The notes under the pieces are model-generated. The model was given only the letters and a program-made list of their open reading frames with translations, was not told the DNA's origin and did no database searches. Below are positions 29,110 through 39,012 of a stretch of 60,231 nt of DNA, piece after piece. The stretch covers positions 1 through 60,231 of the forward strand of contig NZ_JAEMTA010000031.1 in NCBI RefSeq assembly GCF_016462545.1. The letters are read 5' to 3'. This stretch comes from Mycolicibacterium sp. (lineage in GTDB: Bacteria > Actinomycetota > Actinomycetes > Mycobacteriales > Mycobacteriaceae). Both the position numbers and the translations under genes were made by a program. The stretch's first letter is position 1, and every line of letters starts with the position of its first letter.

Positions 29110-32100
29110 TTGCCTAGATACAGGTTTCGGTGGTCGAATCTGCCCGCAGAACTCCTGGCCGAACTGTGCGAACAGCTCTTCGACGACTGCGCGGGATTCG
29201 ACCCGGCCGAGGTATTGGGCGACGCGTACGGCGCACGCCCGAAGGAGAACTTCGTCGCGGAAGCCTGGGACACCTTGCGTGAGGACTGGCTTCACCACGA
29301 CAAGGAGTCGCGGGACTGGGTGGTCGAAGCCTTGCGGGCCCTCCGCCGCGAGGACGGGCAGATCACCAACCGTCGGGCCCAGATGGAGTATCTGCGGGAA
29401 CTGAGCAACGCCAAGACGCTGCGCGTTGTGGTCCTGCAAGCATTCATCGAACGGGGTGAGACGGAACTTGAGCACGCCAAGGGGCCCGAGGTCACACCTG
29501 AACCGCCCGCAGTCCCTAAGCCCCGCCTGCCGATCACTGCACCAAAGCCCCCAGCACCGAAGCACGGAGACAATGTGCCCACCGAAGTAATCACAAACCC
29601 CGCCGACCTCAACGTCGCCCCCGGTTCGATAGTCGTCGTCCGCGACGAGGAGTGGCTGGTCACCTCCGCCGAGCAGGGCGCCGACGGCTGGCTGGTCCGC
29701 GTGCGAGGGCTCTCCGAGCTGGTGGCCGAGACCACGGCCGCTTTCTACTCCAGCCTCGACACGATCGAGGTCCAGGACCCCAGTAAAGCCAAGGTCGTTG
29801 CCGACGGATCCTCCGGTTACCGCGACTCCCGGCTCTGGCTGGAAGCCCTGATCAGGAAAACCCCAGTCCCGTACGGCGACCAAAACCTGACGGTCTCGAC
29901 CCACATGCTCGCGGATGCCCTGGCCTACCAAAGGGCCGCGGTGACGAAGGCGCTCGACCCGCATCACATCCGGCCCCGCATCCTGATCGCCGATGCCGTC
30001 GGACTGGGCAAGACGCTGGAGATCGGCATGATCCTGTCCGAGCTGGTGCGACGGGGCCGCGGTGAACGCATCCTGATCGTCACGCCCAAGCATGTCCTGG
30101 AGCAGATGCAGCACGAGATGTGGTGCCGATTCGCGCTGCCGTTCGTCCGTCTTGATTCGACCGGCATCCAGAAGGTCCGCCAGAAGCTGCCGGCCACCCG
30201 CAATCCGTTCACTTACTTCAAGCGGGCCATCATCTCCATCGACACGCTCAAGAGCCCGCGCTACAAGGCTCATCTGGAACGCCAGCAGTGGGACGCGGTG
30301 GTGATCGACGAGTCCCACAACCTCACCAACGCAGGCACTCAGAACAACGAGCTGGCCCGCGTTCTGGCTCCGAACACCGAGGCGTTGATCCTGGCCTCGG
30401 CCACGCCACACAACGGCAAGGAAGAATCCTTCGCCGAACTGCTGCGGCTCCTGGACCCGACGGTCGTCCACGCCGACGGCACCTTCAGCAAGCAGGACGT
30501 CGAGTCACTGCTCATCCGTCGACACCGGCACAGCCCGGATGTGGCCGCCGAGGTCGGCAGCGACTGGGCAGAGCGCGCCGAGCCGGTACACCTGCTCGTC
30601 AAGCCGTCGGCCGCCGAGGACGCCGTCGCCGCCGAGCTGTCGCAGACCTGGCTGCACCCCGCGTCCGGTGGTTCTCCCTACTCCGGCGACACCAAGGCGC
30701 TGTTCCCGTGGACGCTGGCCAAGGCGTTTCTGTCGTCACCCGCCGCGCTGGCGGAGTCGATCAAGCAGCGTCGCAACAAACTCGACCAGAACGTGCCCGC
30801 GCAGCGGACCGAACTCAAGGCCCTCACCACCCTTGACGATTTCAACAAGGATGCGTTGGGGGAGACGGCGGGCAAGTTCGCGGCATTGGTGAAGCGGCTC
30901 AAGCAGATTGGCGTCGGCAAGGGATCGGAGACCAGGGCGGTAGTGTTCGCCGAACGCATCGCCACGCTGACCTGGCTGCGGAGCAATCTCCCTTCGGCGC
31001 TGGGCCTGAAAGACGAGAACATCGCCATGCTGCATGGTGGATTGTCCGACGTCGAGCAACAGGAACTCATCGACAGTTTCAAATTGGAGACCTCACCCAT
31101 CCGCGTGCTGGTAACCGGCGACGTCGCCTCCGAAGGTGTGAACCTGCACGCGCAGTGCCATCACCTGATCCATTACGACATCCCCTGGAGCCTCATCCGC
31201 ATCGAGCAGCGCAACGGCCGTATCGACCGCTACGGACAGAAGCATCCGCCGGTGATCTCCTCACTGATCCTCGAACCCTCCGATCCGGAGTTCTCCGGTG
31301 ACCTTCGGGTCTTGTCGCGTCTGCTCGAACGGGAGAACCAGGCCCACGAAACGCTCGGTGACGTGGCCTCGCTGATGGGGAAGCACAGCGTCACCGAGGA
31401 AGAGAACGCGATCCGCGACGTACTCGTCAAGGGAGCTGACGTCGACGAGGTCGTGCGTACCGCAGCGGAGGTCGCCGCCGGGGAAGACCTGGACGCGTTC
31501 TTTGCCGAATTCGACGCGGTCGAGGCGACCGCCCTGACGTTGCCCGCATCGCGGCGCCAAAGCCTTTACCCAGACGACCTCACCTTCCTCGACGAGGCGC
31601 TGCACGCCGCGTTCCACGACAAGCCACACGCCAAGCCCGAGCAAGGTGGCATCGGCTGGACCGTCAGCGCACCGCACGGCATCGCCGAACTGTCCCCGCC
31701 GCGCGATCTTCGACAACGGTTCGCGCAGCTCCCACAGAGCTATCTGCATCACGGTCGTGTACTGGAGCGGCTCAAGCTCGCCACCAACCCGACCGTCGGC
31801 AGCGCGCAATTGCGCATCGCGCGAGAAGGCAAGGGCATCAACAACACCACGTGGCCCGAGGCCCACTATCTCGGCCCACTGCATCCGGTGCTGGACTGGG
31901 CGAGTGACCGTGCACTGACGGCGTTGGGCCGCAACCAGGTGTTCGCGATCCGAGGTGATGTGGATGCCCCGACGGTTCTGCTGATGGGGACGCTGAGCAA
32001 CAAACGGGGACAACTGATCTCGCGAGTGTTCTCCACCGCGGAGTTTCCCAACCCGGCGAACACCGGATTCTGCATGGTCGAAGCTCTCGAGGACATCGAT

Positions 32101-32472
32101 TTCCTTTCCACGCGAACCGGGCTGAAACCCGGCGCGTCCAACCCGGGACCGGTCGCAAAGGCGGAGCAGTATCAGGCGTTGATCCCGATCGCGGTCGATC
32201 ACGCCCGTCGCGAGATGCGATGGGTGCTCGACGCGCAGGACGCCGCCACCACCGAACGCCTGGCGCAGTGGCGCCAGCGGGCTGAACGCTGGCACTCCGA
32301 CGCGCAACAACTCGAACTCTTCGGGGCGCAGCGCTCGAAGGTGGGCAAGCTGGGGCAGCGCATCAATGACGAGCAACGCCTGGCCGACCTGCTGGCCCCC
32401 ACCCAACAGCTGGTCCGTCCGCTGCTAATCATCGTGCCCACCGACGTCCCTGTCGCCGGAAAGGAACTCTGA
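29110..32472 (+). CDS. drmD: DrmD-like SNF2 helicase
   Basis: A 1120-aa SNF2-family translocase, the DrmD class shared by class 1 DISARM and ARMADA. After a variable N-terminal domain (about 1-140) and a proline-rich linker (about 125-165), an SH3-like piece (GSIVVVRDEEWLVTSAEQ) leads to the motor. Motor motifs are DAVGLGKT (295-302), an unusual DESH box (400-403), SATPHNGKEES, GDVASEGVNLHAQCHHLIHYD and RNGRIDRYGQ. A helical C-terminal region follows to the end. TTG 29110 is the only plausible start before the conserved region and has GGGTGGG just upstream. It is the first gene of the second plus-strand operon, 3 nt from the methylase gene. In DISARM, DrmD and the methylase accompany DrmA/B; here it sits between drmB and a DruE-like gene, so it may serve both. 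Confidence 0.82.
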   Translation: MPRYRFRWSNLPAELLAELCEQLFDDCAGFDPAEVLGDAYGARPKENFVAEAWDTLREDWLHHDKESRDWVVEALRALRREDGQITNRRAQMEYLRELSNAKTLRVVVLQAFIERGETELEHAKGPEVTPEPPAVPKPRLPITAPKPPAPKHGDNVPTEVITNPADLNVAPGSIVVVRDEEWLVTSAEQGADGWLVRVRGLSELVAETTAAFYSSLDTIEVQDPSKAKVVADGSSGYRDSRLWLEALIRKTPVPYGDQNLTVSTHMLADALAYQRAAVTKALDPHHIRPRILIADAVGLGKTLEIGMILSELVRRGRGERILIVTPKHVLEQMQHEMWCRFALPFVRLDSTGIQKVRQKLPATRNPFTYFKRAIISIDTLKSPRYKAHLERQQWDAVVIDESHNLTNAGTQNNELARVLAPNTEALILASATPHNGKEESFAELLRLLDPTVVHADGTFSKQDVESLLIRRHRHSPDVAAEVGSDWAERAEPVHLLVKPSAAEDAVAAELSQTWLHPASGGSPYSGDTKALFPWTLAKAFLSSPAALAESIKQRRNKLDQNVPAQRTELKALTTLDDFNKDALGETAGKFAALVKRLKQIGVGKGSETRAVVFAERIATLTWLRSNLPSALGLKDENIAMLHGGLSDVEQQELIDSFKLETSPIRVLVTGDVASEGVNLHAQCHHLIHYDIPWSLIRIEQRNGRIDRYGQKHPPVISSLILEPSDPEFSGDLRVLSRLLERENQAHETLGDVASLMGKHSVTEEENAIRDVLVKGADVDEVVRTAAEVAAGEDLDAFFAEFDAVEATALTLPASRRQSLYPDDLTFLDEALHAAFHDKPHAKPEQGGIGWTVSAPHGIAELSPPRDLRQRFAQLPQSYLHHGRVLERLKLATNPTVGSAQLRIAREGKGINNTTWPEAHYLGPLHPVLDWASDRALTALGRNQVFAIRGDVDAPTVLLMGTLSNKRGQLISRVFSTAEFPNPANTGFCMVEALEDIDFLSTRTGLKPGASNPGPVAKAEQYQALIPIAVDHARREMRWVLDAQDAATTERLAQWRQRAERWHSDAQQLELFGAQRSKVGKLGQRINDEQRLADLLAPTQQLVRPLLIIVPTDVPVAGKEL

Positions 32473-32475
32473 GCC

Positions 32476-35400
32476 ATGCCTTCCTACGATTCCATCATCG
32501 TCGGTGAGGACTGGATCAGCGAGCACTACTTCACCACCGACTCGCCTCGGGAGTCCTTCCAAGGCAAAGTGATCGAGCTGCGAAAGCAGTGGGACGCCGA
32601 GGCCGCCGAGGGTCGGGACACGGTACGACGAAGCTTGCTCGGCGCCGCAGGTGAATTACAGACCGAGTTATCCAGTCTCGCAGAGAATCCGGACCGAGCG
32701 CCCGCTGCGCACGCCACCATCCGCACAGTGCTCGGGCTCCCCGCTACCCTGAGCGACTACACGGGTGAACGTGCCGGCACCGAGCTTCGGCTGCCATGCG
32801 CTCGGTCCGCCGGTGTGACGTGCACGCTGTTCCTGCAGGCCCGTCCCGTCGAATCGGTCGACGACCTCCTCGACGCCGAGACCGGCCTCCTGCTTGAAGC
32901 AGGGGAGGAGGACGGCAAGCCCATCGCCTCGGTGGGTAACGCCCTTTCTGCGGCCTTCCGCGCGGACGAACCGCCCGCGTTCATCGTGGTGCAAGCCGGC
33001 CAATGGGTATTGCTGGCGGAAGCACAGCGATGGACCGAAGGGCGTTACCTGGCAGTCGATCTGCTGGTGGTAACGGAACGACGCGATGACAAACGCGGCG
33101 GCGAACTCGATCGAGCGGCCGCGATACTAGGACGACAGGCTTTGCTGCCAGACGCCGACGGAAACATATGGTGGACCGGCATTCTCGAAGACTCCGTCAA
33201 GCACACCGTCGGGGTCTCCAAGGATCTACGCGAGGGCATCAGGCTGTCCATCGAGATTATCGCCAACGACGTGGTTAGCCGCCGTGGGGCGCGTGACATG
33301 CCCCTGGATGGCGTCGATGCCCAACAACTCGCCAAGCACTCGCTCCGCTTTCTCTACCGCATCCTGTTCTTGCTCTACGCCGAAGCATCCCCTGAGATGC
33401 GGGTACTTCCCTCGGGCGCGCCGGAATACGGTGAGGGCTACGGATTGGACCGGCTGCGTGAGCTGACGCTGACCGAACTGGTGTCACCAGCCGCGAAATC
33501 TGGCACCCATCTGTATGAATCGCTGGCCACGCTGTTCCACCTTGTCGACCGCGGTCACCACCCGTACAAATCCGCGGCCGGCGGCGGATCCGATGATCCG
33601 GCACCAGGTTTGGAATTCAACGCGTTACGAGCCGATTTGTTCGCGCCCGCCGCGACCGGACTCATCGATCAGGTCGGGCTCAGCAACGAGGCGACTCAGC
33701 GGGTACTGCAACACCTCCTGCTGTCCAAGGAATCCAAGGGACGCAGGGGATCCGATCGCGGCTTCATCTCGTACGCCGAACTCGGCATCAATCAGCTGGG
33801 CGCGGTCTACGAGGGCCTGATGTCCTACACCGGCTTCTTCGCCGATGAAGACCTCTACGAGGTAGCGAAGAACGGCGACCCCGATAAGGGCTCTTGGGTC
33901 GTCCCGGTGACCCGCGCCGATCATCTGTCGGAGACCGACTTCGTAACGACGGAGGACGAGGCGACCGGTGAGAGAATTCCGGTGCTCCACCGTGACGGCA
34001 CCTTTGTGTTCCGGCTCGCCGGGCGGGAGCGCCAACAGTCGGCCTCGTACTACACGCCCGAGGTACTTACGAAGTTCGTTGTTTCGCAAGCGCTTGAAGA
34101 GCTGCTCGACCAAGACGGTACGCGCACGACGCCGGAGCAGATCCTGCAGCTGACCATCTGCGAGCCAGCGCTGGGGTCAGGCGCATTCGCGATCGAGGCA
34201 GTGCGCCAACTTGCTGCCGAATACCTCAAGCGCCAACAAGAAGATCGCGGCGAGGTCATCGACGCCGACCGGTATCAGGTCGAGCTACAAAAGGTGAAGG
34301 CGTACCTCGCGCTACACCAGGTGTATGGGGTCGACCTCAATGCAACGGCGGTCGAGCTGGCGGAGATCTCGCTCTGGCTGGACACGATGGTCGCCGGCCT
34401 CCATGCCCCCTGGTTCGGGTTACACCTGCGTCGCGGCAACTCGCTGATCGGTGCTCGGCGCGCTGTTTACGCACCCACGCTTCTGGCAAAGAAAGCGTGG
34501 CTGAAGGAGGTGCCCAAGGATGTGCCGATCGGGGACGAAACCGGTGCGGGTATTCACCACTTCCTCCTGCCGGCCGAGGGCTGGGGCGCGGTCATCGACA
34601 CGGCCGAGGCCAAGACCTACGCCCCCGAAGCGCGTGACGAACTACGACTGTGGCGCAACGGTATTCGCGGTAACCCGAGTGTGGCGATCAAGAAACGGCT
34701 GGGCGCACTCGCGCAGCGGGTGGAGACCCTGTGGGAGCTGACCCTTCGCCGGCTGACCATCGCCGAATCGGAGATCCGACGCGACATCGACGTGTGGGGG
34801 CTGAGATCTCACGATCGATCGGGAACCGCGGTGACGCGCGAGCAGATCGAGGTGGTGCTGCACGACGAGAACGGCGCCTACCGGCGGCTGCGCCGCGCGA
34901 TGGATGCGTGGTGCGCGCTGTGGTCCTGGCCGCTTACAACGAGCGTCGAACCGCCCGACTGGGATCAGTGGGTTGGTGGTCTGGAGGCGGTCCTCGGCGT
35001 GCCCCCCAAGGCGGGCGAGACGGAAAAGCACGGGCAAATCAGCTTTTTCGGTGACTTGAACTGGCAGGACCTCGACGCCGCCGAAGACAATGACCGCATA
35101 TTTGCCCAAGCGCTCCCTATCGACAAGGCGTTGGACGGGTTTCCCTGGCTGAATGTCGTGGCCGACATCGCCGAGGTACAGGGGTTCTTCCATTGGGAGC
35201 TGGACTTCGCGCCGGTGTTCTCCCGCGGCGGCTTCGACCTTCAGGTTGGTAACCCGCCTTGGGTGCGGCCTGATTGGGACGAGGCAAGCGTGTTAGCGGA
35301 GTTTGATCCGTGGTGGCGGCTAGCCGAACAGCCTGCCGAACAGGTGAAGCAATCTAAACGCGCGAAGTTGCTCGCGTCACCCGTGTCGCTCCACCTCTTT

Positions 35401-37074
35401 GTTGCTGAACGAACCATGCAATCCGGATTGACGGCGCACCTGAGTTCTGGCATCGATCGGCCGGTACTCAGCGGGCTACAGCCGGACTTGTATAGGTGCT
35501 TCATGGAACGCGCTTGGCGGTCCAGGTCGCAGTCCGGAATAGTAGGCTTGCTCCATCCAGAAAGCCATTTCACGGAACTGCGCGCGAGAAACCTCCGACG
35601 AGAGGCATACCACAGGTTGCGACGTCACTGGCAGTTCCAGAATGAGCTGAAACTCTTCGCCGAAATTGGCAACCGGAATGTCGTCGGTGTTCACATTTAC
35701 GGTCCGTATTCAGAAGTCGAGTTCCTGCAGAGTGCATCGCTTTATCACCCCGACACGTTGTCGCGTTCTTTTGCCCACGATGGGTCCGGTGCTGCACCAG
35801 GGGTAAAGGATGAGGATGACGTGTGGGACCTGCGACCTCACAAAGAGCGGATTGTCAAGGTTACTGAGGTGGAACTCGCGACCTGGGCGCTGCTGATCGA
35901 TGAGCCTGGCACCCCACCGGATGAGGCCCGAATGATCTATCCAGTCAACCGTGCGAGCGTTGAGGTCTTGAACAAGATCGCATCAGCACCCCGCCTTGGC
36001 AGCGTCGAAATCGAATGGGCGACGGGCTGGCATGAGTCTGGGGATCTCAAGCGCGGGTTCTTTGTATCCTCGTCGGCCGTTCCGGAAGGCTGGGCTCAAG
36101 TAATCTTGCAAGGGCCGCACTTCACGGTGGGTACGCCTCTATTTCAAGTAGGCAATGCAACCATGAAAAGCCAGCGCGACTACTCGAAGGTGGACCTTGA
36201 AACGGTTGCCGACGACTTCATTCCGCGAACCAACTATCAGCCCGCAAAGCCACGCGCTAAATATCTTGCGGGATACCAACATTGGCGTGGGCGGCCGAGT
36301 ACCGACTTCTTCCGTATCGCGTGGCGTGAGATGGGACAACCGGGCAACGTCCGCACTTTGCATAGCGCGTTAGTGCCGCCGGGGCCGACGCATGTTCATG
36401 CCGTCCACACGCTGACGTTCCCTGGAGCTAACCGGGAAATGGTTGTCATGGCCGGCATCAGCCACTCGATTGTCGCGGACTTCATGGTGAAGGTGGTTGG
36501 AAGTGGTCACGTCAAATTCTCCACCTGGAAGCAGCTGCCATTCCCTCGGCAACAAGCACTGCAATCGAGACTCATGATTCGTGCTCTCCGGCTCAACTGC
36601 CTAGTAAGTCCTTACGCTCCATTGTGGGAGGAGCTATACGATGAGAGATGGCAACAAGATTCATGGGTGCCGCATATCGGTGTGGACTACGCCGAACGCG
36701 CAGCCTTTGGAGCAGTTGGACCGAAATGGGAGTGGGCGACGCCCTTGCGTCGCGCTGCGGACCGCCGCCAAGCTCTGGTCGAGATCGACGCAATTGTCGC
36801 GATCATGCTCGGCATTACTGCCGACGAACTGCTGACCATCTACCGCACCCAGTTTCCGGTGTTGCAGAAGTACGAGCGGGACGCGCTATACGACACGAAC
36901 GGTCGCCAACTCCCCAGCAAGCTCGCCTCTCAGTGCCGCAAGAAGAGTGCTGTGAGTCCCGATGATCTCGTAGTCGACGGTGTCACCTACGTCGAGCCGT
37001 TCGTCGGGGTGGATCGGGAGCGCGATATGGAGTTAGCGCACAAGCATTTTAGTCATATGGCAATAACGACCTGA
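32476..37074 (+). CDS. drmMI: DrmMI-like N6-adenine DNA methyltransferase
   Basis: A 1532-aa Eco57I/type IIG-like methylase. Motif I is EPALGSGAF (563-571) and motif IV is NPPW (926-929), the adenine or cytosine amino-methylase signature. An insertion of about 350 residues between them, together with the C-terminal third (TRD-like segment with RIAWREMGQPGN and FSTWKQLPFPR), is the expected place for sequence recognition. An N-terminal region of about 500 residues precedes the catalytic domain, but I see no PD-(D/E)xK motif in it, so this looks like a methylase without a built-in nuclease, as in class 1 DISARM. ATG 32476 lies 3 nt after drmD with GGAAAGGA upstream. It probably marks host DNA as self for the helicase complex. 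Target motif unknown. Confidence 0.88.
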   Translation: MPSYDSIIVGEDWISEHYFTTDSPRESFQGKVIELRKQWDAEAAEGRDTVRRSLLGAAGELQTELSSLAENPDRAPAAHATIRTVLGLPATLSDYTGERAGTELRLPCARSAGVTCTLFLQARPVESVDDLLDAETGLLLEAGEEDGKPIASVGNALSAAFRADEPPAFIVVQAGQWVLLAEAQRWTEGRYLAVDLLVVTERRDDKRGGELDRAAAILGRQALLPDADGNIWWTGILEDSVKHTVGVSKDLREGIRLSIEIIANDVVSRRGARDMPLDGVDAQQLAKHSLRFLYRILFLLYAEASPEMRVLPSGAPEYGEGYGLDRLRELTLTELVSPAAKSGTHLYESLATLFHLVDRGHHPYKSAAGGGSDDPAPGLEFNALRADLFAPAATGLIDQVGLSNEATQRVLQHLLLSKESKGRRGSDRGFISYAELGINQLGAVYEGLMSYTGFFADEDLYEVAKNGDPDKGSWVVPVTRADHLSETDFVTTEDEATGERIPVLHRDGTFVFRLAGRERQQSASYYTPEVLTKFVVSQALEELLDQDGTRTTPEQILQLTICEPALGSGAFAIEAVRQLAAEYLKRQQEDRGEVIDADRYQVELQKVKAYLALHQVYGVDLNATAVELAEISLWLDTMVAGLHAPWFGLHLRRGNSLIGARRAVYAPTLLAKKAWLKEVPKDVPIGDETGAGIHHFLLPAEGWGAVIDTAEAKTYAPEARDELRLWRNGIRGNPSVAIKKRLGALAQRVETLWELTLRRLTIAESEIRRDIDVWGLRSHDRSGTAVTREQIEVVLHDENGAYRRLRRAMDAWCALWSWPLTTSVEPPDWDQWVGGLEAVLGVPPKAGETEKHGQISFFGDLNWQDLDAAEDNDRIFAQALPIDKALDGFPWLNVVADIAEVQGFFHWELDFAPVFSRGGFDLQVGNPPWVRPDWDEASVLAEFDPWWRLAEQPAEQVKQSKRAKLLASPVSLHLFVAERTMQSGLTAHLSSGIDRPVLSGLQPDLYRCFMERAWRSRSQSGIVGLLHPESHFTELRARNLRREAYHRLRRHWQFQNELKLFAEIGNRNVVGVHIYGPYSEVEFLQSASLYHPDTLSRSFAHDGSGAAPGVKDEDDVWDLRPHKERIVKVTEVELATWALLIDEPGTPPDEARMIYPVNRASVEVLNKIASAPRLGSVEIEWATGWHESGDLKRGFFVSSSAVPEGWAQVILQGPHFTVGTPLFQVGNATMKSQRDYSKVDLETVADDFIPRTNYQPAKPRAKYLAGYQHWRGRPSTDFFRIAWREMGQPGNVRTLHSALVPPGPTHVHAVHTLTFPGANREMVVMAGISHSIVADFMVKVVGSGHVKFSTWKQLPFPRQQALQSRLMIRALRLNCLVSPYAPLWEELYDERWQQDSWVPHIGVDYAERAAFGAVGPKWEWATPLRRAADRRQALVEIDAIVAIMLGITADELLTIYRTQFPVLQKYERDALYDTNGRQLPSKLASQCRKKSAVSPDDLVVDGVTYVEPFVGVDRERDMELAHKHFSHMAITT

Positions 37075-37124
37075 GCTGAGTAAGACGAGTCAGCCGCGCA
37101 AGTTCCAGACGAACAGGAGGTCGA

Positions 37125-38960
37125 ATGTCGATCATTCAGACCCACAGCTTGACCGTCACCCAGGCATTTCAGTCCTGCTTCTACCGGGTCCCGGAGTATC
37201 AGCGCGAATATGTGTGGACTGCGGACGAGGCCATCCAGCTTCTCGACGACATCAACGAGAGTATCGGCGACGACGGTAAGCAATATTTCGTAGGAACCGT
37301 GCTGGTTGCTCCGGACGACTCCAACGAACAAACCGATGAGTTGGACTTGATCGACGGTCAGCAGAGGACGACCACCTTCTACTTGATTCTGTGCGCCCTG
37401 CGGCGTCGGTTTCTTCGACGCGCTCAACAGCCGGCAATAGAGGCACTGCTGGCAACGAGCTACACGGACTTTGAGGGCAACACGATTTCCCGTCTCCGGC
37501 TTGAGCCGTGCTACGAGAATGCAACCGAGCTGGTCGATTTCCTTCGCCAATTCAACGGGGAGGACGCAGAGCTGTCCGATGCACTCGCCGTGGCAGGCCT
37601 CGCGCGGTTTGGATCCTCCCGGCGAATCGCGGACGTTTTTGTTGCTGTTTCGGCCTATCTGCAGCGCAATTTCTCCAGTGATGCGGATCTTGGCAGGTTC
37701 TGGGGACACTTTGCGAACAAGGTCATCTTCATCCAGATTCAGACCGATGTCAGTAGCGCGCTGAAGATCTTCGAGACCATCAACGAACGGGGCATCGGGC
37801 TCAACCCGATGGACCTGTTGAAGAACCTCCTGTTCTCGAAGGTGAGCCCGAAAGAGTTCGGCAAGCTCAAAGACAAGTGGTCGGGTGTCACTACACCGCT
37901 GGAGAGGGACAAGCAGAAGCCACTTCGCTTCCTGCGGTACTTCATCATGGCGAACTACGAGGTCCGGGACCCGAAGGGCAAACACATCCTTCGTGAGGAC
38001 GATATCTACTCGTGGTTTACCGAGAAGCGCAACGCCGAGGCGACGGGATACGTGTCGGATCCATTCAGATTTGTCGACGAGCTGCGCACAAATGTGGACC
38101 GATACATCGCTTTCCTGCGTAACCGCGACCCACACGACAACCCATCCGTTGCTCTCGCAAACCTGCGCCACCTCACGGGGACGGCATTCAGCCAACACCA
38201 TGTTCTGTTACTGGCAGCCGCGCCATGCCGGCCTGCGGTCTTCGAACATCTCGTCGCCGAGATCGAGAACTTTCTCTTCTACTACCTATTCACGTCGTCC
38301 AACACACGAGAACTGGAGTCCTTGTTCTCGTCGTGGTCGGCCGAGCTTCGCGCCATCGCGCGAGTGCCCGACGAAACGGCACAGCGGACTGCGCTGAATG
38401 ACTTTGTCGAGATGCGATTCCAGTCCTCTATGACGGCCAGGCACGACGAGCTGAGAGATGCATTGCGTCGCTTCCGACTCGGAGGCATCCAGCAGTATCG
38501 GTCTCGGTACCTGTTGGCACGCATCGCGCAATACGTCGATATGGCGTTTGCAGGAGTGAAGACACGCGGTTCGCTCGACCCGTACACCAAACTCGAGATC
38601 GAGCACATCTTGCCTCGGAGCCCGAGCGATGATCTACGCGAGTCGTGGATGAACGACGGAGTGCATGAATACGCGACCTACGTCAACCGGCTCGGCAACC
38701 TTGCGCTACTCGAGAAGCCACACAACATCGTGGCCAGCAACAGTTTCTTCGATGCTAAGACCGAGCTGTATTCAAAAAGCGGTAACTACATGACGCGAAG
38801 CATTTCGGGCCTGAGCGAAGTCGGCAAGAACACCTCCGTCACTGAGATCAACAGGTACCTCGGTCAATACGACGTCTGGGACGCGGCCGCCATCGATCGG
38901 CGTACCGATCTGTTGATCGACCTCGCCCTGCATATCTGGAAGACAAGGCCCCTCGATTGA
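37125..38960 (+). CDS. DUF262/DUF1524 GmrSD-like endonuclease
   Basis: A 611-aa modification-dependent type IV-like nuclease. The N-terminal DUF262 domain has YQREYVW (25-31) and DGQQR (77-81), the NTP-binding ParB-like motif of GmrS/BrxU/SspE relatives. The C-terminal DUF1524 is an HNH-like nuclease with IEHILPRS (H494) and NRLGNLALL followed by N. The start ATG 37125 has a textbook AGGAGG. It is inserted between drmMI and the DruE-like gene, with about 50 nt on either side, so it can be expressed with them. Members of this family cut phage DNA with glucosylated or hydroxymethyl cytosines, so the gene could cover phages that resist methylation-based discrimination. Its place in this operon may be accessory. 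Confidence 0.9.
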   Translation: MSIIQTHSLTVTQAFQSCFYRVPEYQREYVWTADEAIQLLDDINESIGDDGKQYFVGTVLVAPDDSNEQTDELDLIDGQQRTTTFYLILCALRRRFLRRAQQPAIEALLATSYTDFEGNTISRLRLEPCYENATELVDFLRQFNGEDAELSDALAVAGLARFGSSRRIADVFVAVSAYLQRNFSSDADLGRFWGHFANKVIFIQIQTDVSSALKIFETINERGIGLNPMDLLKNLLFSKVSPKEFGKLKDKWSGVTTPLERDKQKPLRFLRYFIMANYEVRDPKGKHILREDDIYSWFTEKRNAEATGYVSDPFRFVDELRTNVDRYIAFLRNRDPHDNPSVALANLRHLTGTAFSQHHVLLLAAAPCRPAVFEHLVAEIENFLFYYLFTSSNTRELESLFSSWSAELRAIARVPDETAQRTALNDFVEMRFQSSMTARHDELRDALRRFRLGGIQQYRSRYLLARIAQYVDMAFAGVKTRGSLDPYTKLEIEHILPRSPSDDLRESWMNDGVHEYATYVNRLGNLALLEKPHNIVASNSFFDAKTELYSKSGNYMTRSISGLSEVGKNTSVTEINRYLGQYDVWDAAAIDRRTDLLIDLALHIWKTRPLD

Positions 38961-38996
38961 GACTCTTGTATGACACATCGGTTGGCATTACTCCCG

Positions 38997-39012
38997 CAGA
39001 TCGCGTGATCTG
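38997..39012. promoter_or_regulatory. Perfect inverted repeat abutting the DruE-like start codon
   Basis: CAGATC-GCGT-GATCTG, a 6-bp stem with a 4-nt loop, ends exactly one base before ATG 39013. It occupies the place where a Shine-Dalgarno site should be, and no purine-rich site is visible upstream. It could be an operator or an mRNA hairpin that limits translation of the very large helicase. Confidence 0.35.

Noticed and set aside
28801..30471. 556-codon minus-strand frame opposite drmD
   Set aside because: No motif and no ribosome site; the opposite strand encodes a clear SNF2 motor.
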